Of a stretch of DNA of 64,000 bases, positions 26,188 through 35,833 are shown one piece after another. Source of the DNA: Roseiflexus sp. Lineage in GTDB: Bacteria; Chloroflexota; Chloroflexia; Chloroflexales; Roseiflexaceae. Each line of letters begins with the position of its first letter. Positions within the stretch are counted from its first letter, which is position 1. Both the position numbers and the translations under genes were made by a program. The DNA lies in assembly GCA_017743475.1 (NCBI GenBank), contig JAGHYV010000008.1, forward strand, positions 1 to 64,000, written 5' to 3'. The notes beneath the pieces were generated by a model. It saw only the letters and a list, made by a program, of their open reading frames with translations. It was not told the origin of the DNA and ran no database searches.

Positions 26188-26661
26188 TCAGCGTTCGATA
26201 TCGATCTCCTGCGCCACAAACCGCGATCCGGTCGGGTCCAGCGTCCAGGCGGTCAGTTCAGTAGCGCGACCGTCACACACGCTCTGAATAAGGAACACAA
26301 ACCCGGAACCGCCTCCAACCCCCTGAGCCCCGGTCAGGTCGCGCGGCGACGGTGTCGCCGGATGGTCAGGATGCGAATGGTAACATCCGACCACGTCGAG
26401 ATGGCGCGCGCGCGCAGCGCGATCGGCGCGCAGATAGTCGCGCGGATCGAGATAGAACCTGTCCCGCTGTGAGTGTTCAGCATCGGTTGGCGTCAATCCC
26501 ACTTCAATCGTCCAGCGGTTCAGCGCCGGAAAGATGTCTTTCACAGCAATGCGCGATTCATCGATCCGCCCGATCAGCAACCCGACACACTCGTTGGGAT
26601 AGGTTTCTTCAGCGTGCCGCACGATAGCATAACGAACATGGTCGGAAAGAATGATTATCAT
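26188..26661 (-). CDS. mec: JAMM/Mov34 metalloprotease (Mec+-like)
   Basis: A 157-residue JAB1/MPN/Mov34 zinc peptidase. The catalytic Glu24 (NECVGLLIG) and the full JAMM motif H95-S-H97-P, six residues, S105-P-R-D108 are present. In Mycobacterium tuberculosis the homologous Mec+ releases cysteine from the CysO-Cys adduct, and related JAMM enzymes trim residues after Gly-Gly in other carriers. Both jobs are plausible here because the neighbouring carrier ends in GGI. The gene lies between cysM and the carrier gene in the same direction. Confidence 0.85.
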   Translation of the reverse strand: MIIILSDHVRYAIVRHAEETYPNECVGLLIGRIDESRIAVKDIFPALNRWTIEVGLTPTDAEHSQRDRFYLDPRDYLRADRAARARHLDVVGCYHSHPDHPATPSPRDLTGAQGVGGGSGFVFLIQSVCDGRATELTAWTLDPTGSRFVAQEIDIER

Positions 26662-26732
26662 TCAGGCATGTTCCTGTTGGAAAGATCTCAATAGTCGGGA
26701 ACGCTCCTTCGCTCCCTGGCACGTTTAGCCGA

Positions 26733-26808
26733 CAACGTTCAACCTTCAATGCCCAATGCTCAACCTCCGGCCTTCACCCCGCAACCTTCAACTTTCAACC
26801 TTCAACTC
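26733..26808 (-). repeat. GGTTGAA-type heptad array after cysM
   Basis: On the minus strand, units GGTTGAA, AGTTGAA, GGTTGCG, GGTTGAG and CGTTGTC in tandem with some decay. The array begins immediately after the cysM stop (26809-26811) and fills half of the gap to the JAMM gene. Confidence 0.75.
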
Positions 26809-27774
26809 TCAGATCCCCTCACCATCCTGTCCATCGCCATCTTCCCAAAAGCGATCACTGAGATACTTGGCAGCGCCGTCGCACAGGATCGTCACCACCA
26901 CTCCCTCGCGCAAGTCACGGGCGACGCGCAGTGCAGCAGCAACGTTGGCTGCGGCTGAGACGCCGACCATCAATCCTTCGGTGCGGGCCAGACGACGCGC
27001 CATTGCGAAGGCTTCTTCGCTCCGAACCTCGATTGTTGCATCCGCGAGCGTCGGATCATAAATACCAGGAACCAGCGTCGTCGATGCCATATGCTTGACG
27101 CCCTCCAGCGCATGGTAGGGTCCATCGGGTTGGACAGCGATCAGGCGCACGGCAGGATTGCGTGTACGCAGAAAGCGCCCGATGCCCATAAACGTACCGC
27201 TGGTACCCAACGCTGCCACGAAGTGCGTCACGCGACCGTCGGTTTGCGCCCAGATTTCAGGACCAGTGCTCTCCTCGTGGGCGCGCGGGTTGGCAGGGTT
27301 GTTGTACTGATCCGGGTAGAAGTAGCGCTCCGGGTGTTCTTGCACTAGTGTGCGAATCTTGCGTATCGCTGCGTCCATGCCCTCTAATGGATCGGTGAGC
27401 ACTACTTCTGCACCGAGAGAACGGAGAATCCGCCGACGTTCAGGACTTGCATTGGCAGGCATTGCCAGAGTCACCTGATAGCCGAGCGCCGCACCGAGCG
27501 TCGCATATGCAATGCCGGTGTTGCCGCTGGTTGCATCGGCGATCCGTATGCCGGGACGCAACAAACCGCGTCGTTCACCATCGCGGATCATCCACAATGC
27601 TGGCCGATCCTTGACCGAACCGCCTGGATTGTACCATTCTGCCTTGGCATAGACAGCAACGCCAGGCGGCAGATCGGGATCGATCCGTGCCAGACGCAGC
27701 AGCGGCGTGTTGCCAACCAGATCGATCAGCGTGCTACGGCGGTCTATCCGTTCCTCAAATACGCGCAGACTCAC
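26809..27774 (-). CDS. cysM: Cysteine synthase B-type (CysM), PLP-dependent
   Basis: A 321-residue fold-type II PLP enzyme. NPGGSVKDRPALWMI carries the Schiff-base Lys55, TSGNTGIAYA binds the substrate and GTSGTFMGIGRFL lies in the phosphate-binding region. Start GTG (27774) overlaps the TGA of the SufU-like gene as GTGA, with GGGAAGG 5 bases before it. With a carrier, a JAMM protease and MoeZ downstream, it probably uses O-phosphoserine and protein thiocarboxylate like mycobacterial CysM. The alternative is ordinary O-acetylserine plus sulfide. Substrate choice is inferred from context only. Confidence 0.88.
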   Translation of the reverse strand: MSLRVFEERIDRRSTLIDLVGNTPLLRLARIDPDLPPGVAVYAKAEWYNPGGSVKDRPALWMIRDGERRGLLRPGIRIADATSGNTGIAYATLGAALGYQVTLAMPANASPERRRILRSLGAEVVLTDPLEGMDAAIRKIRTLVQEHPERYFYPDQYNNPANPRAHEESTGPEIWAQTDGRVTHFVAALGTSGTFMGIGRFLRTRNPAVRLIAVQPDGPYHALEGVKHMASTTLVPGIYDPTLADATIEVRSEEAFAMARRLARTEGLMVGVSAAANVAAALRVARDLREGVVVTILCDGAAKYLSDRFWEDGDGQDGEGI

Positions 27775-28160
27775 GACGCCCTTCCCATCCGGCAGGTTGA
27801 GATCGCTGCCTTCAATATCTGCAGTGCCAGTGTTGCACAACGCGGTCGCGTTCCGACCACTTCACGTCCCAGGAGATCGATCATCTCGTCCAGCGTCAAC
27901 GCCTCAACTGCTGCAAATGTCGCACCGACGGCAAGTTCGGTCAGTATCGAAGCTGCCGCCTGCGAAATGGTGCACCCGTGCCCCTCGAAGGAGATTGCTG
28001 CGATGTGATCCGGCGGTTCAACCTTCAAATAAATGGTGACAACGTCGCCGCAGTCGGGATGGCCGCCGGTCAGCGTCACATCGGCATCGACGAGGGGACC
28101 GCGATGGCATGGATGTTCATAATGGTTCAGCAGACGCGCAATGAGCGTCGCACGATCCAC
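27771..28160 (-). CDS. SufU/IscU-like iron-sulfur or sulfur-acceptor protein
   Basis: A 129-residue NifU-N family protein with the three conserved cysteines: GHPDCGD, GHGCTISQAAASI and RPRCATLAL. Members act as Fe-S scaffolds or as zinc-bound sulfur acceptors for SufS. Its GTG start shares a base with the TAG of sufE (TAGTG), and its own stop overlaps cysM, so sufE-sufU-cysM are translationally coupled. It is clearly distinct from the second SufU at 32107-32505. This copy may feed cysteine synthesis or carrier sulfuration rather than cluster assembly, but that is inference. Confidence 0.85.
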   Translation of the reverse strand: MDRATLIARLLNHYEHPCHRGPLVDADVTLTGGHPDCGDVVTIYLKVEPPDHIAAISFEGHGCTISQAAASILTELAVGATFAAVEALTLDEMIDLLGREVVGTRPRCATLALQILKAAISTCRMGRAS

Positions 28161-28612
28161 TACCCGTTCCGTTTCGCCAGTTCTCGAGTAGCGAGCCGCT
28201 TCAGATACGCCAGCAGATAACTGATGCCGTTCAATCGCTGTGGCGAAAGCACCTGGTGCAACCCCATTGCGTAGAAGAAATCGCCCGGAATCGCAAGCAC
28301 GTCTTCCGGCGTCGCACCTTCAAGGCCATCGCACAACAGCGCTGCATAGCCGCGCACCGTCGGCGACTCTTCGGGAACATCGATGTGAAACGTCAACCGA
28401 CCATCGTGTGACTCTACTGCCGCATACACCGGAGTAGCGCATTCGTGCACCTGCTCCATTGCAGCACGATTATTGCGCAGATGATCCGGCAGCGGCGGCA
28501 GTCGATCCGAATATTCGAGCAGTAGCTCCAGTTTTTCCGCCCTGTCCGCCGCCTGAAACTCAGCGACAATCGCGCGCAGACGCGGCGGCAGAGCGGATGA
28601 CAGGTCAGACAT
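28160..28612 (-). CDS. sufE: Cysteine desulfuration protein SufE
   Basis: A 150-residue SufE-family protein that takes persulfide from SufS on its own Cys and passes it on. The acceptor Cys lies in VHECATPVYA, preceded by the typical YSDRLPPLPDHLR region; PTVRGYAALLCDGLEGATPEDVL and LSPQRLNGISYLLAYLKR complete the pattern. It lies 11 bases after the upstream rhodanese and overlaps the SufU-like gene. Having both SufE and two SufU-like proteins in one locus is more than most SUF systems carry. Confidence 0.88.
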   Translation of the reverse strand: MSDLSSALPPRLRAIVAEFQAADRAEKLELLLEYSDRLPPLPDHLRNNRAAMEQVHECATPVYAAVESHDGRLTFHIDVPEESPTVRGYAALLCDGLEGATPEDVLAIPGDFFYAMGLHQVLSPQRLNGISYLLAYLKRLATRELAKRNG

Positions 28613-28623
28613 AGGTATACAGC

Positions 28624-29469
<846 letters not shown>

Positions 29470-29521
29470 TAGAACCTCCCCCACTCAATTCTGAAGTAGG
29501 CTGCTTAATTTAATCAACTAT

Positions 29522-29550
29522 ATTGTACTGCCGGGGGAAGCAAGAGTCAA
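29522..29550 (-). promoter_or_regulatory. Promoter of the sulfur-carrier operon
   Basis: Minus-strand TTGACT (29545-29550), 17 bases, TACAAT (29522-29527). It faces the rhodanese gene and, given the overlaps and short gaps downstream, probably drives rhodanese, sufE, sufU-like and cysM, and perhaps the JAMM, carrier and moeZ genes. Confidence 0.7.
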
Positions 29551-29564
29551 GCAATGTGTTTCCA

Positions 29565-29882
29565 TTAGGCAACGCGCACAAGCACATCATCTCCCTGCAC
29601 CTGCACCTCGAACACCTCAATCGGTGCAAACGCTGGCAGGGTTAACGGGCGACCAGTGCGCACATCGAAGCGCGAGCCGTGCAGCGGGCATTCCACCGTA
29701 TGGTCGTCGGGATCGAAGAACCCTTCGCTCAACTCCGCATATGCATGGGAGCAGATATCATCAGTGGCATAGATCGTCGTGCCAGCGCGAAACAGGGCAA
29801 TCCGTCGACCGTTGTACTCCACAGCCCGCATACCGCCGTCCGGCAGATCATGGATTGTTGCGAGTTTGACGAACTCAGCCAT
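29565..29882 (-). CDS. Rieske-type [2Fe-2S] ferredoxin
   Basis: A 105-residue soluble Rieske protein. The cluster ligands are CSHAYAEL and CPLHGSRF, with the usual pattern GRRIALFRAGTTIYATDDI before and GRPLTLPAFAPIEVFEV after. It resembles the ferredoxins of ring-hydroxylating dioxygenases and small NirD-like proteins, and has no membrane anchor, so it is not the cytochrome bc subunit. ATG at 29882 follows GAGG. In some bacteria such ferredoxins accompany SUF genes; this one lies between the two sulfur operons, just downstream of a terminator. Confidence 0.87.
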   Translation of the reverse strand: MAEFVKLATIHDLPDGGMRAVEYNGRRIALFRAGTTIYATDDICSHAYAELSEGFFDPDDHTVECPLHGSRFDVRTGRPLTLPAFAPIEVFEVQVQGDDVLVRVA

Positions 29883-29910
29883 TGCGCTCAACCTCATCCG
29901 TGCATCAAGA

Positions 29911-29947
29911 AACAACAAAACGCGCGGCATCACACGATGCTGCGCGC
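29911..29947 (-). terminator. Intrinsic terminator
   Basis: Minus-strand GCGCGCAGCATC-gtgt-GATGCCGCGCG, a 10-bp stem with one internal mismatch, followed by TTTTGTTGTTT. It closes the transcript of the roadblock-like gene, and perhaps the whole suf operon, before the Rieske gene. Confidence 0.75.
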
Positions 29948-29971
29948 TAGAGACCTAACCCGGCACCTACC

Positions 29972-30382
29972 CTACGGGCGACCATTCGGTGAAACGGGAG
30001 ATGATAGCATCGAAAGACCGAGCGCTTCAAGCAGTGCCAGCGGCTCATTCTCCAGCCATCCAGTTCCCGCGTCGCGCCCGCTGGCAACCAGCACCGATCC
30101 GATCGGCGGTACAAAAATAATATCAACTGTACCCTCTCCCGTCACCAGACCAATGCGGTCTAGTTTGCCCGAACGCACCTTGACCCACAATTTGAGCGAC
30201 ATGATGCCGATCCGGGCGATGGAAGGCGCAGCGCGCTCGAAAACCGGATCGCTGGCCCACAGGACCTGACCATTCAGCGCGCACAGCGCCGCAGCATCAA
30301 TGCCAGGATTGCGACGCAGCGCAGCTGCAATATGTTTGCCTGCGCGAGCAACGAGTTCTGGGGTTAAAGCTATGGGTTGCAT
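29972..30382 (-). CDS. Roadblock/LC7-like small protein
   Basis: A 136-residue protein. A short helix is followed by AALCALNGQVLWASDPVFER, which resembles the beta-strand and turn of roadblock domains. A central helix region has SIARIGIMSLKLWVKV, and the strands LDRIGLVTGEGTVDIIFVPPIGSVLVASG follow the roadblock order. Identity to the roadblock protein at 5380 is low, so the assignment is tentative. ATG at 30382 has GGAGG 10 bases upstream. It lies 280 bases downstream of sufB and just before a terminator. A GTPase partner is not visible. Confidence 0.6.
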   Translation of the reverse strand: MQPIALTPELVARAGKHIAAALRRNPGIDAAALCALNGQVLWASDPVFERAAPSIARIGIMSLKLWVKVRSGKLDRIGLVTGEGTVDIIFVPPIGSVLVASGRDAGTGWLENEPLALLEALGLSMLSSPVSPNGRP

Positions 30383-30664
30383 TGGCGCAGCACCTCCAAC
30401 GAGCGACGACCGGTCGTACAAACGGTACTATTGTACCACGTCGACTGCTCGTTCGGAGCACTGATTTTAGCGAGAAGGGAGGCAGGTTTCTATCTTGGGT
30501 TGGCTCACTTACCCATCTGAGCAGTGCTGCACGCTGGACGTGTTGTAGGTGCGATCGTGATTTCATTCCTGCCACGTCTCGTCTATTTGGTCTTTGTGCT
30601 ATCCATACACCTGGCACGTCCAACGTGGAACACGCCTACCCTCCCTTCGCCAGCCACTCGCCTC
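30383..30664. other. Intergenic stretch between sufB and the roadblock-like gene
   Basis: No gene or clear terminator is seen. Several short GTGCTGCACGC/ACGTCCAACGTGG-like imperfect palindromes occur, none with a U tract. Confidence 0.3.
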
Positions 30665-32080
30665 TTACCCCACCGACCCTTCCATCTCGAGTTGAATAAG
30701 GCGGTTGAGTTCAACCGCGTACTCCATCGGCAGTTCGCGCGTGAACGGTTCCATGAAGCCGAGTACAATCATCGACAGCGCATCCGACTCACTGATGCCG
30801 CGGCTCATCAGGTAGAACAGTTGCTCCTCACCAATGCGCCCTACTGTCGCCTCGTGCGCCAGGGTGCAGCGGTCTTCTTCGATCTCGATATACGGGATTG
30901 TATCAGATGACGACTTCTCATCCAGGATGAGCGCGTCACAGTTCACATTGATCTTCGCCCCAGTCGCACCTGGCACAACCTTCGCCAGACCACGGTATGT
31001 CGTCTTGCCACCATTCTTCGAGACCGACTTGTTGGTAATACGGCTCGTCGTATCTGGCGCGATATGCACCATCTTAGCGCCAGCGTCCTGGTGCTGCCCC
31101 TTGCCAGCATACGCTACCGAGAGCACCTCGCCGCGCGCACCGCGCCCCATCAGGTAGACTGACGGGTACTTCATCGTCAGGCGCGAACCGATGTTGCCAT
31201 CAACCCACTCCATGCTCGCCTCTTCATAGGCGATGGCACGCTTGGTCACCAGGTTGAAGATGTTGTTTGCCCAGTTCTGGATCGTGGTATAGCGGCACTT
31301 GCCACCCTTCTTCACGATAATCTCGACTACTGCCGAGTGCAGCGAATTGGTACTATAGATCGGCGCAGTACATCCCTCAATATAGTGCACCGATGCCCCT
31401 TCGTCAACGATGATCAGGGTGCGCTCAAACTGACCCATTCTTTCCGCATTAATGCGGAAGTATGCCTGAAGCGGAATATCGACGTGCACCCCCTTTGGCA
31501 CATAGACGAACGACCCGCCCGACCAGACTGCCGTATTCAGCGCAGCGTACTTGTTATCCGCCGCCGGGACGACGGTGCCAAAGTACTGCTTGAAGATCTC
31601 CGGGTACTCCTTCAACCCGGTATCAGTATCGAGAAAAATCACTCCCTTCTTTGCCCACTCTTCGCGCAGCGAGTGATAGACAACTTCCGACTCGTACTGC
31701 GCGCCGACGCCTGCCAGGAACTTGCGCTCCGCTTCAGGAATACCCAACCGCTCGAAGGTGTTCTTGATCTCCGGCGGAACGGCGTCCCAGTCCTTCTGCG
31801 GACGTTCGCCAGCGCGCACGAAATAGTGAATATCATCATAGTTCAATTCTGCCAGTTCAGGGTTTGCCCACATGCCGGTCAGGGGCGTCGGCTTTTTGCG
31901 GAAGATTTCAAGCGCATGCAACCGACGCTTCAACATCCACTCCGGCTCACCCTTCATCCCCGACAGTTCACGCACGACTTTTTCGTTCAAGCCCTTTTCA
32001 GACTTGAAAATATATCGCTCTTCGTTGCGGAATGCGTATTTCGAGTAATCGAAATCCAGATTCGTCGCTGTCACAGCCAT
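30665..32080 (-). CDS. sufB: Fe-S cluster assembly protein SufB
   Basis: A 471-residue SufB, the scaffold subunit of the SufBCD complex that builds [4Fe-4S] clusters. The core beta-helix includes [75 protein letters not shown] and [14 protein letters not shown]. Conserved [21 protein letters not shown] and [16 protein letters not shown] are present. ATG at 32080 follows GAGGAG by 8 bases. It is the last gene of the suf operon, which is unusual because sufB normally precedes sufD next to sufC. Confidence 0.96.
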   Translation of the reverse strand: MAVTATNLDFDYSKYAFRNEERYIFKSEKGLNEKVVRELSGMKGEPEWMLKRRLHALEIFRKKPTPLTGMWANPELAELNYDDIHYFVRAGERPQKDWDAVPPEIKNTFERLGIPEAERKFLAGVGAQYESEVVYHSLREEWAKKGVIFLDTDTGLKEYPEIFKQYFGTVVPAADNKYAALNTAVWSGGSFVYVPKGVHVDIPLQAYFRINAERMGQFERTLIIVDEGASVHYIEGCTAPIYSTNSLHSAVVEIIVKKGGKCRYTTIQNWANNIFNLVTKRAIAYEEASMEWVDGNIGSRLTMKYPSVYLMGRGARGEVLSVAYAGKGQHQDAGAKMVHIAPDTTSRITNKSVSKNGGKTTYRGLAKVVPGATGAKINVNCDALILDEKSSSDTIPYIEIEEDRCTLAHEATVGRIGEEQLFYLMSRGISESDALSMIVLGFMEPFTRELPMEYAVELNRLIQLEMEGSVG

Positions 32081-32106
32081 TGGATACACTCCTCTTCCAG
32101 AAGTAA

Positions 32107-32505
32107 TCACATCTCATCGTCATCGGGCGCACGACCCACGCCATACAACCCGACCTTGAGTGTTTTGAGCGGCAGCAAAGCGCACTTGATGCGCACCGGA
32201 TTATGGTTCAACGGAATGCCGATCAGTGCAAGCAGTTGTTCTTTGCTGAACTGCTTCGCCTGTTCAACCGGCATCCCGACAATTTCCTCGGTCAACATCG
32301 ATGCTGACGCCTGACTGATAGCGCAGCCGCGCCCATCAAAGCGCGCATCGGTAATGATGCCATTCTCGATCCGCAGGTCGATCCGCACTCGATCGCCACA
32401 CAGCGGATTATGCTCCTCGGCGCTGATGTCGGGATGGTCAATTCGACCGCGACGACGCGGATGCCGATAATGCTCGAGAATAAGTTCGCGGTACAGATCA
32501 TCCAT
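32107..32505 (-). CDS. sufU: Fe-S assembly protein SufU
   Basis: A 132-residue SufU with the conserved cysteine sites [20 protein letters not shown] and [12 protein letters not shown], including the SufU-type spacing after GKxxE-like [13 protein letters not shown]. SufU binds zinc and takes persulfide from SufS. The gene lies 6 bases after sufS and 26 before sufB in the operon, so it is the partner SufU. The related protein at 27771-28160 is much diverged. Confidence 0.92.
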   Translation of the reverse strand: MDDLYRELILEHYRHPRRRGRIDHPDISAEEHNPLCGDRVRIDLRIENGIITDARFDGRGCAISQASASMLTEEIVGMPVEQAKQFSKEQLLALIGIPLNHNPVRIKCALLPLKTLKVGLYGVGRAPDDDEM

Positions 32506-32511
32506 CCCAAA

Positions 32512-33756
32512 TCACCCGAACAGTGTGCGCACTTTGCGCAGCGCGGCAACCAGTCGATCAATCTCTTCCGGTATGTTGTACAGATAGAATGATGCGCGTG
32601 TGGTGGCGGGAATATCGTAGTGCGCATGCAGCGGCTGCGCGCAGTGGTGCCCGGCACGCACCGCAATCCCCTCACCGTCGAGCACTGCGGCGACATCGTG
32701 CGGATGCACCCCTTCGAGCGTAAAACTCACTGCACTGCCGCGCATTTCGGTTGTTCTCGGACCATACACCCGCAACCCTTCAATTTCGGTCAGGCGTTCG
32801 AGCGCATATCCCAGCAGCTCGCGCTCGTGGGCATAGATCCGATCCATCCCGATCTCCTGAAGAAAATCGACCGCTTCGCCGAGCGCGATGGCTTCGGCAA
32901 TTGCAGGCGTGCCCGCCTCGAAGCGCGCCGGAACATCAGCATAGGTCGATTCATGCAGCCCTACCACCTTAATCATTGATCCGCCGCCCAGGAACGGTGG
33001 CATCTGTTCCAGGATCGCGCGCCGACCCCACAGCACCCCGATCCCGGTCGGACCGCACATCTTATGACCACTGAACGCCAGGAAATCGATATCGAGCGCC
33101 TGGACATCCACTGGCATGTGCGGCACACTCTGGGCACCGTCCACCAGCACTAGTGCACCGACGGCGTGGGCGCGTCGCGCGATCTCCGCCACCGGATTGA
33201 TCGTTCCCAGCACATTCGACTGTTGCGTGATCGCCACCAGGCGCACCCCCTCAAGTTGCGCATCTAGGTTGTCGAGCGCCAGGCGACCCTCGCCATCGAT
33301 CGACAGAAACTCCAGTTTCGCGCCAGTGCGCTGCGCCAGCATTTGCCAGGGCACCAGGTTTGAGTGGTGCTCCATAATGCTAAGCAGAATGCGATCCCCT
33401 TCGCGCAGGTTAGCATCGCCCCAACTTCGCGCCACCAGATTGATCGCCTCGGTCGTATTCCGCACGAACACAATCTCGCGCTGACTACGGGCGTTGATGA
33501 AGCGCGCCACCTTGCCGCGCGCCCGCTCGAAGGCAAACGTCGCTTCCTCACTCAGCCGATAAATGCCACGATGGACATTCGCATTGTAGCGTCGGTAATA
33601 ATCCTCCAGGCAATCGATCACGCGGCGCGGTTTCTGCGACGATGCTGCACTGTCGAGGAACGCCAGCGTTTTCCCGTTCACCACCTGATTAAGGATTGGG
33701 AACTCATGCCGCAGTGTAACAATATCGAACAGGGTCAGGCTGGCGTTAGCAGTCAT
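32512..33756 (-). CDS. sufS: Cysteine desulfurase SufS
   Basis: A 414-residue PLP enzyme of the group II desulfurases. It removes sulfur from cysteine and hands it to SufU or SufE. PLP Lys lies in FSGHKMCGPTGIGVLWG, the active Cys in RAGHHCAQPLH. FLDSAASSQKP, NANVHRGIYRLSEEAT and MEHHSNLVPWQ are standard. It sits between sufD and sufU. Length and start (LRHEFPILNQVVNGK about 16 residues in) suit the family. Confidence 0.96.
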   Translation of the reverse strand: MTANASLTLFDIVTLRHEFPILNQVVNGKTLAFLDSAASSQKPRRVIDCLEDYYRRYNANVHRGIYRLSEEATFAFERARGKVARFINARSQREIVFVRNTTEAINLVARSWGDANLREGDRILLSIMEHHSNLVPWQMLAQRTGAKLEFLSIDGEGRLALDNLDAQLEGVRLVAITQQSNVLGTINPVAEIARRAHAVGALVLVDGAQSVPHMPVDVQALDIDFLAFSGHKMCGPTGIGVLWGRRAILEQMPPFLGGGSMIKVVGLHESTYADVPARFEAGTPAIAEAIALGEAVDFLQEIGMDRIYAHERELLGYALERLTEIEGLRVYGPRTTEMRGSAVSFTLEGVHPHDVAAVLDGEGIAVRAGHHCAQPLHAHYDIPATTRASFYLYNIPEEIDRLVAALRKVRTLFG

Positions 33757-33785
33757 CGGCGCACCTTATAGACATATACCGCACA

Positions 33786-35003
33786 TCATATCTTTGCTTC
33801 GATCATCTCTGCGATCCGCTGACGCAGCGTATCGTTGGGAATACGATCAAGCACCGGCTCGAAGAAACCCATCACGATCAGGTGGATAGCTTCATCACGC
33901 GGAATACCGCGTGAGCGCATATAGAACAACTGCTCCTCGTCCACCTCACCGCTGGTCGACGCATGCCCCGCTTTGGCGACATCGTTGGTGTCGATCATCA
34001 GACCAGGGATAGAGTCGCTGCGCGCTTTGGGCGAGAGGTGAAGCGCGTGTTCCTCAAGACGCGAGACGGTTGCACGGCTCTGACGCTCGATCTTGATCAT
34101 GCCGTCGAAGGTCGTATAACTCTGATCCTTCACGACGGTCTTGAAGTCCATATGTGCTTCCGTCTTTGCGCCAATATGCCGAAGCCAGGGTGCAGTCAGC
34201 AGGTTCTGGTGATCGGCGGCAAAGGTGGCTGCTACCCATTCAACGCGTGAGCCATCGCCTTCAAGGGCAGTTTCTGCCTCGATGTGCTGCACCCGCGCCC
34301 CCAGGTTTACCGCTGCCCACTCGACCGACGCGCCGCGACCAACGCGCACCTTTTGTGCACCGATGTGGTACACATCCTCACCCCATGTTTGCACGGCAAC
34401 GAAGCGCAACGTTGCATCATTACCGAGGAACATCTCCGTCACCGGTGTGGCAAACGCCTGATCCGACGCAGCAACTGAATGATACTCCTCGACGAACGTG
34501 ACACTGGCGCCGTCGTCCAGGATGATCAGGTTTCGCGGTGCGATCGCGCCACCTGGGATGGGCATCGAGAACATTACTGTCAACGGCAGTTCGACATTGA
34601 CATGCTTCGGCACATACAGAAAGACGCCATCCTGCCAGAGCGCCGCATTGAGTGCCAGAAATTTGTGGCGCTTCGACTCAATGGCAGTGCCAAAGTACCG
34701 CCGGATGAGATCGCTGTGCGAATGGATCGCCTGCGCCAGGGTTGTAAACACCACCCCCTGATCCGTCAGGTCTTCTTCCTGATACAGGCTAGTAGCGGCA
34801 GTATCGGCAGCAGCAATCACCTGTTCCGGCTTGAATTTCGACAGATCGGTGCGACGCCAGTACGGTGGTTCGGCAGAAGCAAAGAACCGCCATGCATCCA
34901 CGCGCTGCTCCGTAAGCCACTCCGGTTCACCTGCTGCGCGTGATCGCTCGATCACCAGAGCGTCGCTAATTTCGGCAAGCGGAGGAAACGTTTTCATAGT
35001 CAC
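33786..35003 (-). CDS. sufD: Fe-S cluster assembly protein SufD
   Basis: A 405-residue SufD, partner of SufB in the SufBC2D complex. The pattern is [14 protein letters not shown] near the start, [53 protein letters not shown], and [35 protein letters not shown] near the end with the conserved His. GTG at 35003 overlaps the sufC stop (GTGA), with GAGGAGG 10 bases upstream; the ATG two codons later is an alternative. Translation is coupled to sufC. Confidence 0.94.
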   Translation of the reverse strand: MTMKTFPPLAEISDALVIERSRAAGEPEWLTEQRVDAWRFFASAEPPYWRRTDLSKFKPEQVIAAADTAATSLYQEEDLTDQGVVFTTLAQAIHSHSDLIRRYFGTAIESKRHKFLALNAALWQDGVFLYVPKHVNVELPLTVMFSMPIPGGAIAPRNLIILDDGASVTFVEEYHSVAASDQAFATPVTEMFLGNDATLRFVAVQTWGEDVYHIGAQKVRVGRGASVEWAAVNLGARVQHIEAETALEGDGSRVEWVAATFAADHQNLLTAPWLRHIGAKTEAHMDFKTVVKDQSYTTFDGMIKIERQSRATVSRLEEHALHLSPKARSDSIPGLMIDTNDVAKAGHASTSGEVDEEQLFYMRSRGIPRDEAIHLIVMGFFEPVLDRIPNDTLRQRIAEMIEAKI

Positions 35004-35782
35004 GCGCTTGCAACCTCCTCGCGGAGGAAGTCGTACCCCTTCTCTTCAAGTTCAAGCGCCAGTTCGGGTCCCCCCTCGCGCACTATCCGACCGTCCATCA
35101 GCACTGACACAAAGTGCGGCTTGATGTAGTTCAACAAGCGCTGATAGTGCGTAATCACCAGCACGCCCATCTCCGGATGCCGCTCGTAAAGCGTATTGAC
35201 ACCCTGCGCCACGATTTTCAGCGCGTCGATGTCCAGCCCCGAGTCAGTCTCATCCATAATCGCCATGCTGGGTTCCAGCATCGCCATCTGCAAAATCTCG
35301 ATCCGCTTCTTTTCACCGCCGGAGAACCCTTCGTTAAGGTAGCGGCGAGCAAAACTCTCATCAATCCCGAGCGCTGTCATTTGTTCGCGCAACTGTTTGC
35401 GAAACTGCGCCATAGGAATTGCTGTCTCTTTAGGGTCTTTCCCTTCCTCAGCGCGATGAGCGTTGATTGCGGCGCGCAGGAAATTCGCTACCGTCACCCC
35501 CGGAATGGCGACCGGATACTGAAAGGCGAGAAACAGTCCGAGTTTCGAGCGCTCATCCGGCTCGAGTTCGAGAATGTTTTGACCACGGTACCATGCCTCG
35601 CCGCTGGTAACAGTGTAGCCAGGATGCCCCATCAGCGTATACGCCAGGGTGCTCTTGCCACTGCCGTTAGGACCCATGATCGCATGGATCGTCCCGGCTC
35701 TGACGGTGAGATTGACTCCTTTGAGGATCTCTTTCTCCTCAACGCTCACGTGCAAATCCTTGATGACCAGATCGCTGTTCAA
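35000..35782 (-). CDS. sufC: Fe-S cluster assembly ATPase SufC
   Basis: A 260-residue ABC-type ATPase that powers the SufBCD scaffold. Walker A is [16 protein letters not shown], the signature [13 protein letters not shown], Walker [17 protein letters not shown], and the H-loop Val-Ile-Thr-His lies in [14 protein letters not shown]. It is a cytoplasmic soluble ATPase without permease partners. It follows sufR by 51 bases and overlaps sufD. Confidence 0.96.
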   Translation of the reverse strand: MNSDLVIKDLHVSVEEKEILKGVNLTVRAGTIHAIMGPNGSGKSTLAYTLMGHPGYTVTSGEAWYRGQNILELEPDERSKLGLFLAFQYPVAIPGVTVANFLRAAINAHRAEEGKDPKETAIPMAQFRKQLREQMTALGIDESFARRYLNEGFSGGEKKRIEILQMAMLEPSMAIMDETDSGLDIDALKIVAQGVNTLYERHPEMGVLVITHYQRLLNYIKPHFVSVLMDGRIVREGGPELALELEEKGYDFLREEVASA

Positions 35783-35833
35783 TGCAGGAACTCCTGTGTA
35801 CTATATCAATCAATGGGTTGAACAACCGCACTG
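35783..35833 (-). promoter_or_regulatory. Candidate SufR operator between sufR and sufC
   Basis: The gap contains the perfect 12-bp palindrome GGTTGAACAACC (about 35815-35826) and, partly overlapping it, CAAT-n6-GTTG. The known cyanobacterial SufR site is CAAC-n6-GTTG, so this is one base from that form. An internal promoter for sufC could lie here, but no clear -10/-35 pair is seen. Confidence 0.3.

Noticed and set aside
29565-29882. Rieske protein as the cytochrome bc complex subunit
   Set aside because: It has no transmembrane anchor and is too short; no cytochrome b gene is near.
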